Source: Flavobacterium fluvii (GTDB taxonomy: Bacteria > Bacteroidota > Bacteroidia > Flavobacteriales > Flavobacteriaceae). Taken from it: a DNA stretch of 64,000 nucleotides. The stretch is taken from the NCBI RefSeq assembly GCF_900129545.1, contig NZ_FQWB01000001.1, positions 868,001 through 932,000 of the forward strand. The letters are read 5' to 3'. A model generated the notes under the pieces. It searched no databases, was not told the origin of the DNA, and saw only the letters and a program-made list of their open reading frames with translations. The translations under genes were made by a program, and so were the position numbers. This document shows, piece by piece, positions 35,646-44,019 of the stretch. Position 1 is the stretch's first letter; each line of letters opens with the position of its first letter.

Positions 35646-36158
35646 TTAAATTGAAAATTCCAGATTGGCCACCAATTTTAGATTTTTCCCCAATCCAAAT
35701 TTTTCTTTCGAATTGTTGAAATTTTTGTCCAGTCCAAAATCATTTCTATTGATGTCTCCTTTTATTTCAAAAGCCGCTTTTTTTGCTCCGTTGTAATTGT
35801 TGATACCGATGAATTCTGCATCCAATTCCACCATTTTCGTGACATCTTTTATGGTCAAATACCCTTTCAAGAAATTGATGTTGTTCTTTATTTTTTGAAA
35901 AGAGGTCGATTTGAATCGAATAAGCGGTTTTTTGCTTGGGTTGACATTCATTTTGTTTTGCAATGCAGTTTCTTTTTTGGAAGAAAAAGTATTGCTGTCT
36001 AAATAAAATTCTACGGATGCATCTTCGATTTGATCTTCATCAAGGGACACAAAACCATCAAAGTGATTGGTTTCGCCACCCAAATAAGTGATTGTAGAAT
36101 CTTTCATTTTGATTAACACATCTGATTGGTCTGAATCAATGGTCCATTTCGTTGCCAT
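35646..36158 (-). CDS. YceI-like protein, operon 1
   Basis: A 170-residue protein of the YceI/lipocalin-like beta-barrel family, recognised by TKWTIDSDQSDVLIKMKDSTITYLGG near the start and FLKGYLTIKDVTKMVELDAEF near 95-115. YceI proteins bind long polyisoprenoid chains. Usual members are exported, but no signal peptide is present here, so a cytosolic place is implied. It is the first gene of operon 1 and differs from the copy at 43320 at seven of 170 positions. A link to the polyprenyl synthase at 44020, which borders operon 2, is tempting but unproven. Confidence 0.88.
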   Translation of the reverse strand: MATKWTIDSDQSDVLIKMKDSTITYLGGETNHFDGFVSLDEDQIEDASVEFYLDSNTFSSKKETALQNKMNVNPSKKPLIRFKSTSFQKIKNNINFLKGYLTIKDVTKMVELDAEFIGINNYNGAKKAAFEIKGDINRNDFGLDKNFNNSKEKFGLGKNLKLVANLEFSI

Positions 36159-36211
36159 AACTTGGTTTGATTTATAAGGTAAAAAGGCCTTAAGGGTTTT
36201 AATTTCTGGTG

Positions 36212-36252
36212 CAAAGATAGGATGGAAACTTTGAATACCAAAATAGTTTCCA
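36212..36252 (-). promoter_or_regulatory. Promoter and TetR operator of efflux operon 1
   Basis: On the minus strand TTTG (36242-36239), a 19-base spacer and TATCTTTG (36219-36212) form a full Bacteroidetes promoter. It is overlapped by the inverted repeat TGGAAACT-N14-AGTTTCCA (36223-36252). Operon 2 has the same layout at 43887-43927. A repressor bound there would cover the -33 box. Confidence 0.85.
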
Positions 36253-36390
36253 AAGTATTTTTGAAATTTATTTTAAACTTTATATTTGAAACTCCAAAGC
36301 CTTGATGGCTAGTGTATACAGTAAAACCGCGCTACGGGATGGAAAAAGCCAACCCTATATTTTTTATTTCGATTTGTCTGTAAAAACAAA

Positions 36391-36421
36391 AAACCACCCA
36401 AAATCAAGTCTCGGGTGGTTT
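36391..36421 (-). terminator. Hairpin terminator of efflux operon 2
   Basis: AAACCACCC (36391-36399) pairs with GGGTGGTTT (36413-36421), nine bases with a 13-base loop. On the minus strand it is followed by TTTTGTTTTT. It lies 22 bases after the pump gene stop and before the promoter of operon 1, so the two operons are separate transcripts. Confidence 0.8.
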
Positions 36422-36442
36422 CTTCAAGAGGGGCAAAAAATA

Positions 36443-39400
36443 TTATGCTTCAGTAGCTCGGGCTAATCTTCTGTCGCGCAAGGCGTACTTCATTCTTTTT
36501 ACCAGATAGAACATTACCGGAACCATCACCAAGGTCAAAACCGTGGCATAAGTCAATCCGAAGATAATGGTCCAGGCCAAAGGTCCCCAGAAAATCACGT
36601 TGTCTCCACCCATAAAGAAGTGTGGATTAAAATCAGTGATTAAGGTAAAGAAGTCAAAGTTCAAACCAATCGCCAACGGAATCAATCCCAAGACTGCCGT
36701 CAAAGCGGTCAACAATACCGGACGCAAACGTGATTTTCCAGATTCGATGATGACTTCCTTGATTTCGTCCAAGGTCAAATCATCGTGCGATTCCACGCCT
36801 TTGTCGTACACTTTTTTATCCATCAGCAAGACGAAGAAGTCCATCAACACGATTCCGTTTTTCACCACGATACCCGCCAACGAAATGATTCCCATCATCG
36901 TCATCAGGATTACGAAATCCATGTTGGCAATGACATAACCGTAGAAAACCCCACTGAAACTCAGGATTACCGTGAATAAAATCACCATCGTTTTCGATAC
37001 CGAATTAAACTGCAATACAATGATGATGGTAATTCCTGCCAATGCCAAGAACAGGGCATACATCAGGAAACTTTGGTTTTTTCCTTGTTCTTCCTGTACT
37101 CCGGAGAAAGAATAACTTACCTCTTTTGGCAATTTGTAATTCTTCAATTCTGTTTGGATTTGTTTGGTGATTTCATCACCATTATAACCCGTCAACACAT
37201 TCGAATAAACGGTCATTATTCGCTTGTGGTTCTTTCTTTTAATTTGGTTGTAGGTCTTCGTTTTTTCGGTTTGCGAAATGGCGGAAACTGGAACTTGAAC
37301 GATTTGTCCGTTGTTCTGGTTTCTGAAAGTCAACGACTGGTTGAAAAGAATGTTTTCATTCTTGCGTTGATCGTCCTGCATACGCATTACGATATTGTAA
37401 TCGTCATCACCTTCTTTGTAAGTCGAAATCTCCTGCCCATAAACGGAACGACGCAAGGCAAAACCTAATTGTCCGGTGGAAACACCCATGCTTCCGGCGT
37501 TTACTCGGTCAACTTTTACTTCCAGTTCCGGACTGTCTTTGTTGATGTCAATACTCAGTTTTTCAATTCCGGGAATGTTTTTCGAATCGATGAAGGCGAT
37601 CATTTTATCGGCTTCTTTCAGCATCGAATCATAATCCTCTCCTTTCAATTCAATACTGATCGGATAACCCGCTGGTGGTCCATTGGCATCTTTTTCGACC
37701 GTGATCGTTGCTCCTGCAATGGCTTTTACCTTGGAACGAATTTCTTCCAAGATATCCGATGTATTGATTCCTTTGCGGAATTTGAATTCCGAGAAACTCA
37801 CCGTTACTTTTCCTTTATAAGGCGTTTCAGAAGCAGAACCCGCATCGACATTTGGATTTCCCGCGCCAATACCTACCTGGGAAACGATAGATTCGGCAAG
37901 GAAGTTTTTATCCGTTTTTGGATCTACATATTTTTGCAGGACTTCTATAACCTGATTTTCTACAAACAAGGTCGCTTTATTGGTTTTTTCAATCGAAGTT
38001 CCCTGCGGATATTCAATATAAGCAATTACCTGATTCGGTATGTTGTCCGGGAAAAACAATACTTTTCTAGGGAAAACACCCAACAATACAAAAGAGAAAA
38101 ACAACATTCCAATAATGGCTACCAATGCAAACCAAGATTTTCTTTTGGTAAGGATATTGGCCAAAAAGGCTTTGTAATTATTTTCTAGTCTAGGAAAGAA
38201 ACTGTGTTGGAAGTCCTGTGTCCATTGGTAAATCTTCAAGAAATACAACCACATCAGTCCTGTTGAAATTAATAACAAGTGACCAATTCCTCTCAGGAAT
38301 TTACTGTCATAAGTATATTTCGATCCAATAAAGGCAAGAAATACTCCGAATGCCACAAATAAAATAGTGTAGAATTTCAAACTCTTTTTAGAAACGTTTT
38401 TGTCTTCAATATCCATTGAACCTCCCGTCATTGCAGCATTCACGACCATTGCCACAAATAAAGATGCGGTAAGGGTCACGGTCAAAGTCATCGGGAAATA
38501 TTTCATGAATTTACCCATCGTTCCTGGCCATAAGGCAAATGGCAAGAACGCCATCAATGTAGTGGCTGTCGATGAAATTACGGGCCAGGCAATTTCGCCA
38601 ATACCCACTTTCGAGGCTTCTATTCTGGGTAATCCTTTTTTCATGTTGGCAAAAACGTTGTCGACCACCACAATTCCGTCATCCACCAACATTCCCAGTC
38701 CCATTACCAATCCAAAAAGAACCATCGTATTCAATGTTAATCCTAAAGCCGAAAGTATCGCAAAGGCTATCATCATGGACAACGGAATTGCAGTTCCCAC
38801 GAATAGGGAGTTTCGTAATCCCATGGTAAACATCAAGACGATCATTACCAGAATAATCCCGAAAATAATGTGGTTTGACAATTCATCCACCTGATGTTCC
38901 ACACGAGAAGACTGGTCGTTTGTCATTTCGATTTTCAGGTTTTTAGGCAAATAAGATCCTTGTGCTTTTTCTATTCTTTCTTTTACCTGTTCGATGGCAG
39001 AAATCATGTTTTGACCGGAACGTTTTTTCACGCTTAGCATCACCACTTCATTCCCTTTTTCACGGGCATAAGTGGTTTTTTCTTTCTCTTTGAAACTAAC
39101 AGATGCAATGTCTTTTAGGTAAACAGTTCCGCCGTGCGATTTCACGATAACGTTTTCCAGTTCTTTCGGGTCTTTGATTTCACCGACAATTCTAATGTTG
39201 TTTCTGGAGCCTTGTGACACCAAATTCCCTCCCGAAAGCGTCATGTTTTCAAATTTAACCGCATTCTGGATTTCGTCGAAAGTCACTTGCGCCGCCGTCA
39301 TTTTGAAGATGTCCACTGCAATTTCCACTTCTTTGTCATCCACGCCAAGAATGTCAACTTTCTTCACTTCGGAGATTTCTTCCAGGTCATCCTGGATTAA

Positions 39401-39913
39401 TTCTCCGTATTTTTTAAGCTGTTGGGTAGTGTAATTTCCTTGCAGGTTGATGTTCAAAATTGGCACTTCTTCAGAAATGTTCAATTCAAAAACATTAGGT
39501 TCCACTTTACTGCCATTATCCAGATTAGGCCAATCCGTATCTGCTTTGGCATTGTCAACTTTGTCCTTGATTTTTACTTTAGCCGCATCAATGGTAACAT
39601 CATCGTCAAACTCGGCGATAATCATTCCGTAATCCTGAAACGAACTCGAAGTTACTTTGGTAACACCACTGATGTTTTTGATTTCCTTTTCCAATGGTTT
39701 GGTAACCAATTTTTCGACATCTTCCGCTGAGTTTCCGGGAAAAACAGATGAGATGTACACTTTGTTTTCGATGATTTCCGGGAAATCTTCGCGAGGCATT
39801 GTAATATAGGCATAAACCCCAGAGATTACAATGATTGCTGTCAGGATGTAAACCGTAACACGATTGTCGACGGCCCAGCTTGATATGCCGAATTGTTTGT
39901 TTTGGTGACTCAT
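36443..39913 (-). CDS. RND efflux pump permease, operon 2 (distinct subfamily)
   Basis: A 1156-residue RND exporter. The start NRVTVYILTAIIVISGVYAY and TM4 motif GMLVDDGIVVVDNV (Asp pair near residue 411) fit the acriflavin-resistance superfamily, but the sequence is very different from the pump of operon 1. It has an insert of about 60 residues after TM6 (about 505-570) with two extra hydrophobic stretches (FYTILFVAFGVFLAFIG and LLLISTGLMWLYFL), then TM7. It ends in a basic tail (KRMKYALRDRRLARATEA). Substrate unknown. It follows the adaptor gene after a repeat-bearing 173-base gap and ends at the hairpin at 36391-36421. Confidence 0.94.
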   Translation of the reverse strand: MSHQNKQFGISSWAVDNRVTVYILTAIIVISGVYAYITMPREDFPEIIENKVYISSVFPGNSAEDVEKLVTKPLEKEIKNISGVTKVTSSSFQDYGMIIAEFDDDVTIDAAKVKIKDKVDNAKADTDWPNLDNGSKVEPNVFELNISEEVPILNINLQGNYTTQQLKKYGELIQDDLEEISEVKKVDILGVDDKEVEIAVDIFKMTAAQVTFDEIQNAVKFENMTLSGGNLVSQGSRNNIRIVGEIKDPKELENVIVKSHGGTVYLKDIASVSFKEKEKTTYAREKGNEVVMLSVKKRSGQNMISAIEQVKERIEKAQGSYLPKNLKIEMTNDQSSRVEHQVDELSNHIIFGIILVMIVLMFTMGLRNSLFVGTAIPLSMMIAFAILSALGLTLNTMVLFGLVMGLGMLVDDGIVVVDNVFANMKKGLPRIEASKVGIGEIAWPVISSTATTLMAFLPFALWPGTMGKFMKYFPMTLTVTLTASLFVAMVVNAAMTGGSMDIEDKNVSKKSLKFYTILFVAFGVFLAFIGSKYTYDSKFLRGIGHLLLISTGLMWLYFLKIYQWTQDFQHSFFPRLENNYKAFLANILTKRKSWFALVAIIGMLFFSFVLLGVFPRKVLFFPDNIPNQVIAYIEYPQGTSIEKTNKATLFVENQVIEVLQKYVDPKTDKNFLAESIVSQVGIGAGNPNVDAGSASETPYKGKVTVSFSEFKFRKGINTSDILEEIRSKVKAIAGATITVEKDANGPPAGYPISIELKGEDYDSMLKEADKMIAFIDSKNIPGIEKLSIDINKDSPELEVKVDRVNAGSMGVSTGQLGFALRRSVYGQEISTYKEGDDDYNIVMRMQDDQRKNENILFNQSLTFRNQNNGQIVQVPVSAISQTEKTKTYNQIKRKNHKRIMTVYSNVLTGYNGDEITKQIQTELKNYKLPKEVSYSFSGVQEEQGKNQSFLMYALFLALAGITIIIVLQFNSVSKTMVILFTVILSFSGVFYGYVIANMDFVILMTMMGIISLAGIVVKNGIVLMDFFVLLMDKKVYDKGVESHDDLTLDEIKEVIIESGKSRLRPVLLTALTAVLGLIPLAIGLNFDFFTLITDFNPHFFMGGDNVIFWGPLAWTIIFGLTYATVLTLVMVPVMFYLVKRMKYALRDRRLARATEA

Positions 39914-40086
39914 ATAATTTGAGATTTTAGATTAACGATTTTTGATTTTAGATGTGTATTGTGTAATTCTATAAGGAATTATATTTGAGATTTGAGATTT
40001 AAACGATGCAGAAATCTGCAATCGAAAATCGTTACCCGAGCTCTGAAAGAGCGAACAGGCGGAGCAATCTTCATTCAAAAATCATT
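39914..40086. repeat. AT-rich gap with short repeated words (operon 2)
   Basis: Between adaptor and pump genes lie words such as GAGATTTTAGATTAACGATTTTTGATTTTAGAT and TTGAGATTTGAGATTTAAACG, then GCAGAAATCTGCAATCGAAAATCG and a GC-richer stretch CCCGAGCTCTGAAAGAGCG (a small GCTCT/AGAGC dyad near 40038-40052). The same place in operon 1 is 29 bases long, so this is an inserted or expanded repeat. Confidence 0.5.
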
Positions 40087-41229
40087 TTAAAAGTTTAGTT
40101 TCATTCCTTCAGAAACAGCGTTTGCACCTTCGGTAACAATGATGTCATTATCTGATACTCCGCTTAAAATTTCAGTTACATTATCGGATGACTGACCTAG
40201 TTTTACGATTGCTTTCTTGGCAGTTCCCGTTTTTCCGTTTGAATTGGTAACGATGAAAACATATTTGTTTTTTTGTCCGTCTTCCTGAATCACGTTGGTA
40301 GGAACAACAACTGCATTATTACTCACGTAATCCGTGATTTTAAGATTAGCTACCTGGTTAGGACGCAACAAGTTTTCCGGATTTGGAACACTTACTTCAA
40401 TACCAAAACTCCTGTTGCTAGGATTCACGAAATTACCAACTTGACGTACTTTTCCTTTATACGTTTTTCCCAAAGAAGACAAGATAACGTCTACTTGTGT
40501 GCCTACTTTTAGTTTGCCAATGTAAGTTTCAGGAACAGAAGTCGAAACATACATATTGGTTAAATTCACGATACGCATTAATCCTTGGGTACTTGGTGCC
40601 ACAACTTGTCCTTTTTCTACAAAAACTTCGTCGATAGTTCCAGTAAATGGAGCTCTTATTACTGTTTTTGCCAATTGTGCCTTGATTTGGGCAACACCTC
40701 TTTGAGCAGAAATCATTTGTGTTTGTGCTTGCAGATATTGAATTTCAGAACCAATTTTTTGGTTCCAAAGATTTTTTTGACGCTCAAAAGTTGTTTTTGC
40801 CAAAGCATATTGGTTTTCCTGGCTGGCCACTTGTTGGCTTAAACCAGCATCGTCAATTCTGCCCAAAATTTGTCCTTTTGTAACTCGTTGACCTGCTTTT
40901 ACATTCAACTCAATCAAGGTTCCTTGGTATTCTGGTTGCACCAAAATGTTTTCTTTGGTATCTACGCTACCTTGAATTTCAAGATAATGACTGAAAACAG
41001 TGTCTTTTACAGTAAGTACAGAAACCAATGCTTCTTCTGTTTTTACATCCAATGTTTCCAATGCCTCGTCAATTTTTGCCAAATCGGCTTGGATTAAAGT
41101 TTTCTTGGCTTGAAGTCCTTTTACATCTTTTGATGCAATCAAAGTGTCAATGTTTGTGTTGTCTTCCTTCTTTCCACAAGCGAAAAGGAGTAATGAAAGG
41201 GCCGAGATGATAAATATTTTTTTACTCAT
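40087..41229 (-). CDS. RND efflux periplasmic adaptor, lipoprotein, operon 2
   Basis: A 380-residue adaptor. The start at 41229 (MSKKIFIISALSLLLFACGKK) is preferred over an ATG at 41271 since it gives a standard lipoprotein signal with Cys18 in LLLFAC. A heptad-rich segment follows (GLQAKKTLIQADLAKIDEAL), then lipoyl halves (LNVKAGQRVTKGQILGRID and TVIRAPFTGTIDEVFVEKG) around an alpha-helical hairpin and a beta-barrel domain. It differs from the operon 1 adaptor, which uses a membrane anchor. It lies 64 bases after the TolC stop. Confidence 0.94.
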   Translation of the reverse strand: MSKKIFIISALSLLLFACGKKEDNTNIDTLIASKDVKGLQAKKTLIQADLAKIDEALETLDVKTEEALVSVLTVKDTVFSHYLEIQGSVDTKENILVQPEYQGTLIELNVKAGQRVTKGQILGRIDDAGLSQQVASQENQYALAKTTFERQKNLWNQKIGSEIQYLQAQTQMISAQRGVAQIKAQLAKTVIRAPFTGTIDEVFVEKGQVVAPSTQGLMRIVNLTNMYVSTSVPETYIGKLKVGTQVDVILSSLGKTYKGKVRQVGNFVNPSNRSFGIEVSVPNPENLLRPNQVANLKITDYVSNNAVVVPTNVIQEDGQKNKYVFIVTNSNGKTGTAKKAIVKLGQSSDNVTEILSGVSDNDIIVTEGANAVSEGMKLNF

Positions 41230-41293
41230 GACTTTTATATTTTTTTGGAATTCGTGAATCTTCGATTTCATTTGTATGGTTATTTAAATTGGA

Positions 41294-42631
41294 TTATTGT
41301 TTGTTGATTACTTTTTCTAAAGCTGCTTTTTTGTTGATTACATCTACCATGGATTGCAGGTATTTTTGTTGTGCACTGTACAATTGTCTTTGTGCATCAT
41401 TATAATCAAAGCTGGAAGACAAACCTTCGGTAAATTTGATTTGTTGCTTTTTTTCGATTCTTTCGGCAAGGTTCAAATTGTTTTTTGCCGTGGTATATTC
41501 TTCAACGCTAAATTCGTAGTCCGTTTTGGCTGCGGCATATTGCAATTTCAATTTTTGTTCGGTTTCCGTCAATTGGGTTTTAGCCTGGTCTAAAGCAATT
41601 TTGGCTTGTTGGGTTCTGGAACTTCTGGCCAAACTGCTAAAGATGGGAACATTCAAACTTACACCAAGATTGGAATAATTAAACCAATTTTGATTTTGGG
41701 TAAAAAACTGGAATTCATCCTTGTAAGCATTGGTTCCATAATTTAGATTGGCTGACAATGAAGGCAAAGCTTTGCTTTTTTGCAGTTTTAATTCTAATTC
41801 TCTTTGTTCTTGAAAGTTCTGCGCTATTTGATAATTTACATTTTGGGAAACCGCAAATTCGCTTTGGGAAAAAGCCATGTCTAAATTAGAAATAGTCAAA
41901 TTATCTAATTTGTCCGTTAGTTTCAAATCATCGTTGATTTCCACTCCCAACGTCATTTTAAGCATCTTATATGCCACGTCAACCAGTCTTTTGTTGTAGT
42001 TCAATGTACTGTTTATCGAGGTTAACGTGATTTCTAGTTGCTCCACGCTTTCTTCTTCGATCAAGCCATTTTTGAAAGTAGCTTTGGTGTCTGATAACGT
42101 TTTTTCTAAAGTGGCTTTGTTTTTCTCCAGAATAGTGATGCTTTCTTCTGCCAACAAAACATTTCCATAGGAATTGATTACCGCTTCCTTGATTTCGAAA
42201 TCGGTTTTTTGTTTTGCATTTTCATAGTATTTCATATAGGTTTTTGAAGCCTGCAAAGCCACAATGTAGGAACCATCAAAGATTAATTGGCTTAAAGTGG
42301 CGCGTGCCGTCATATTGTGTTTGGTTCCGAAGGCAACTGTGGCATATTCTCCAGGGTTTCCCCCAAAAAATTCGGCAGGGACAACAGATTTTTGCAAAAC
42401 AAAATTGTTGGTGTAATCTACGCTACCACTAATTTGCGGTAAACCCATTGCCGTTGTTTCCCATTTTTTCTCTTTGGAAGCTTCGATGTCTCTACCGGCA
42501 TTTATGGCTGTATAATTGTTGGTTAAAGCATGCGCTATTGCTTGCTCCAAACTAAAATTATATCTTTTCTGTTCTTGCGATTTTGCCGTCAGGGCAAAAA
42601 CGAATAAGGGGATTAAAAATAGTTTCTTCAT
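41294..42631 (-). CDS. TolC-family outer membrane channel, operon 2
   Basis: A 445-residue outer-membrane efflux protein with a signal peptide (MKKLFLIPLFVFALTAKSQ). Helical repeats are visible (LEQAIAHALTNNYTAINAGRDIEASKEKK; ESITILEKNKATLEKTLSDTKATFKNGLI; AKTDYEFSVEEYTTAKNNLNLAERIEKKQQ). It has the same length as the operon 1 TolC, but the sequences are only distantly alike, so the two are not a recent copy. It starts three bases after the TetR stop. Confidence 0.93.
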   Translation of the reverse strand: MKKLFLIPLFVFALTAKSQEQKRYNFSLEQAIAHALTNNYTAINAGRDIEASKEKKWETTAMGLPQISGSVDYTNNFVLQKSVVPAEFFGGNPGEYATVAFGTKHNMTARATLSQLIFDGSYIVALQASKTYMKYYENAKQKTDFEIKEAVINSYGNVLLAEESITILEKNKATLEKTLSDTKATFKNGLIEEESVEQLEITLTSINSTLNYNKRLVDVAYKMLKMTLGVEINDDLKLTDKLDNLTISNLDMAFSQSEFAVSQNVNYQIAQNFQEQRELELKLQKSKALPSLSANLNYGTNAYKDEFQFFTQNQNWFNYSNLGVSLNVPIFSSLARSSRTQQAKIALDQAKTQLTETEQKLKLQYAAAKTDYEFSVEEYTTAKNNLNLAERIEKKQQIKFTEGLSSSFDYNDAQRQLYSAQQKYLQSMVDVINKKAALEKVINKQ

Positions 42632-42634
42632 GGA

Positions 42635-43231
42635 TTATTTGTTAATGTTTTGTAATTGGTTTTCGAGTTCGATTATTCCTTCGGCAGTTGCCATTGCCCT
42701 GGTGTGGTATTCCAAGGCTTCTAATTCCAATTTTTGTGCTTCAACCTCGGAACGTGTATTTTCATTGATGCTGAAAATTAAATAATAATAGAATTTGACG
42801 TAAGTTTCGATATCCAAATCATAGCGATATAGTTTTTGTTCAATTCCTTTTTCTATGTTTTGCCTAAAACAAGAATTGCATTCCTCAATTTCTCTTTTCA
42901 TTACTTGATGATAAATCTCGGGGTAATGCTTTTTCAATTGATAAAGGGGAGAAGTGTCACCGGCTTTGAACATGTCCTTGAACATCTTCCTGATGATGAA
43001 ATTTTCCTCGATGGCATTGTGCTTTTCGGCCACGATGCTGTCAATAATTTGGTGTACTTCTTTGTGTACTAACGTGGTACTCTCTTCGATAAGTATTTCC
43101 TTGTTGCAGAAATATTTGTAAATTGTTTTCTTCGAAATACACATTTCTCCCGCAATATCATCCATCGTCACGCTCTTGAAACCAAGTTTCAAGAACAAAT
43201 CGGTTGCTTTTGCTATAATTTTATCTTTCAT
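42635..43231 (-). CDS. TetR/AcrR-family regulator, operon 2
   Basis: A 198-residue near-copy of the regulator at 35002. The start at 43231 (MKDKIIAKATDLF) is chosen to match that copy; an in-frame ATG at 43273 would add 14 residues. The first 50 residues, including the recognition helix, are the same; the 15 differences lie in the ligand domain (for example AHKEVHQL to VHKEVHQI and NNLDIE to YDLDIE). This pattern fits shared operators with possibly different or drifting inducers. Confidence 0.94.
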   Translation of the reverse strand: MKDKIIAKATDLFLKLGFKSVTMDDIAGEMCISKKTIYKYFCNKEILIEESTTLVHKEVHQIIDSIVAEKHNAIEENFIIRKMFKDMFKAGDTSPLYQLKKHYPEIYHQVMKREIEECNSCFRQNIEKGIEQKLYRYDLDIETYVKFYYYLIFSINENTRSEVEAQKLELEALEYHTRAMATAEGIIELENQLQNINK

Positions 43232-43319
43232 ATGAAGATTTTTATTGTTTTTTTGGTGATATGGTATCGCCATTCTACCTTGCTGTTTGTGATTTTTGAA
43301 TTATGGCGATTTCATTTTT

Positions 43320-43832
43320 TTAAATTGTAAATTCTAGATTGGCCACCAATTTTAGATTTTTTCCCAATCCAAATTTTTCTTTCGAATTGTTGAAATTTTT
43401 GTCCAGTCCAAAATCGTTTCTATTAATGTCTCCTTTTATTTCAAAAGCCGCTTTTTTGGCTCCGTTGTAATTGTTGATACCGATGAATTCGGCATCCAGT
43501 TCCACCATCTTGGTGACATCTTTTATGGTCAAATACCCTTTCAGGAAATTGATGTTGTTCTTGATTTTTTGAAAAGAGGTTGATTTGAATCGAATAAGCG
43601 GTTTTTTGCTTGGGTTGGTATTCATTTTGTTTTGCAATGCAGTTTCTTTTTTGGAAGGGAAAGTATTGCTGTCTAAAGAAAATTCTAGAGATGCATCTTC
43701 GATTTGATCTTCATCAAGGGATACAAAACCATCAAAATGGTTGGTTTCGCCACCCAAATAAGTGATTGTTGAATCTTTCATTTGGATCAACACATCCGAT
43801 TGGTCTGAATCAATGGTCCATTTAGTTGTCAT
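43320..43832 (-). CDS. YceI-like protein, operon 2
   Basis: A 170-residue copy of the YceI-like protein at 35646 with seven differences (for example VEFYLDSNTFSS to LEFSLDSNTFPS). The start at 43832 is chosen to match that copy; an upstream ATG at 43856 would add eight residues. Residues 73-168 are identical in the two proteins, an unusual degree for genes with diverged spacers. First gene of operon 2; promoter and operator at 43887-43927. Confidence 0.88.
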   Translation of the reverse strand: MTTKWTIDSDQSDVLIQMKDSTITYLGGETNHFDGFVSLDEDQIEDASLEFSLDSNTFPSKKETALQNKMNTNPSKKPLIRFKSTSFQKIKNNINFLKGYLTIKDVTKMVELDAEFIGINNYNGAKKAAFEIKGDINRNDFGLDKNFNNSKEKFGLGKNLKLVANLEFTI

Positions 43833-43886
43833 AGCTTGGTTTGGTTTATAAGACAAAAAGGTCTTTTAGGGTTTTGATTTCTGGAA

Positions 43887-43927
43887 CAAATATATAATGG
43901 AAACTTTGAATACCAAAATAGTTTCCA
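43887..43927 (-). promoter_or_regulatory. Promoter and TetR operator of efflux operon 2
   Basis: On the minus strand TTTG (43917-43914), a 19-base spacer and TATATTTG (43894-43887) form the promoter, overlapped by TGGAAACT-N14-AGTTTCCA (43898-43927). The 30-base operator, including its 14-base centre, is identical to that of operon 1. It lies upstream of the divergent polyprenyl synthase gene. Confidence 0.85.
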
Positions 43928-44019
43928 AGGTATTTTTAAAAATTTATTCTAAACTTAAAGTATCAGCTTTTTTAAGTTACTTTGTAAACTTTAAATTTGA
44001 AAATCTAAAATCAACAGTA

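Noticed and set aside
37469..38188. 239-codon plus-strand open frame opposite the operon 2 pump
   Set aside because: Complete antisense to a well-supported RND gene; composition is a frame shadow and no promoter or homology is visible.
29381..43832. The two efflux operons as one recent tandem duplication
   Set aside because: TolC, adaptor and pump proteins are too different; only the YceI-TetR head and operator are near-identical.
43897..44019. N-terminal extension of the polyprenyl synthase from the ATG at 43897
   Set aside because: The extension would start inside the efflux operator/promoter and adds 41 residues without family counterpart; the ATG at 44020 gives the normal length.
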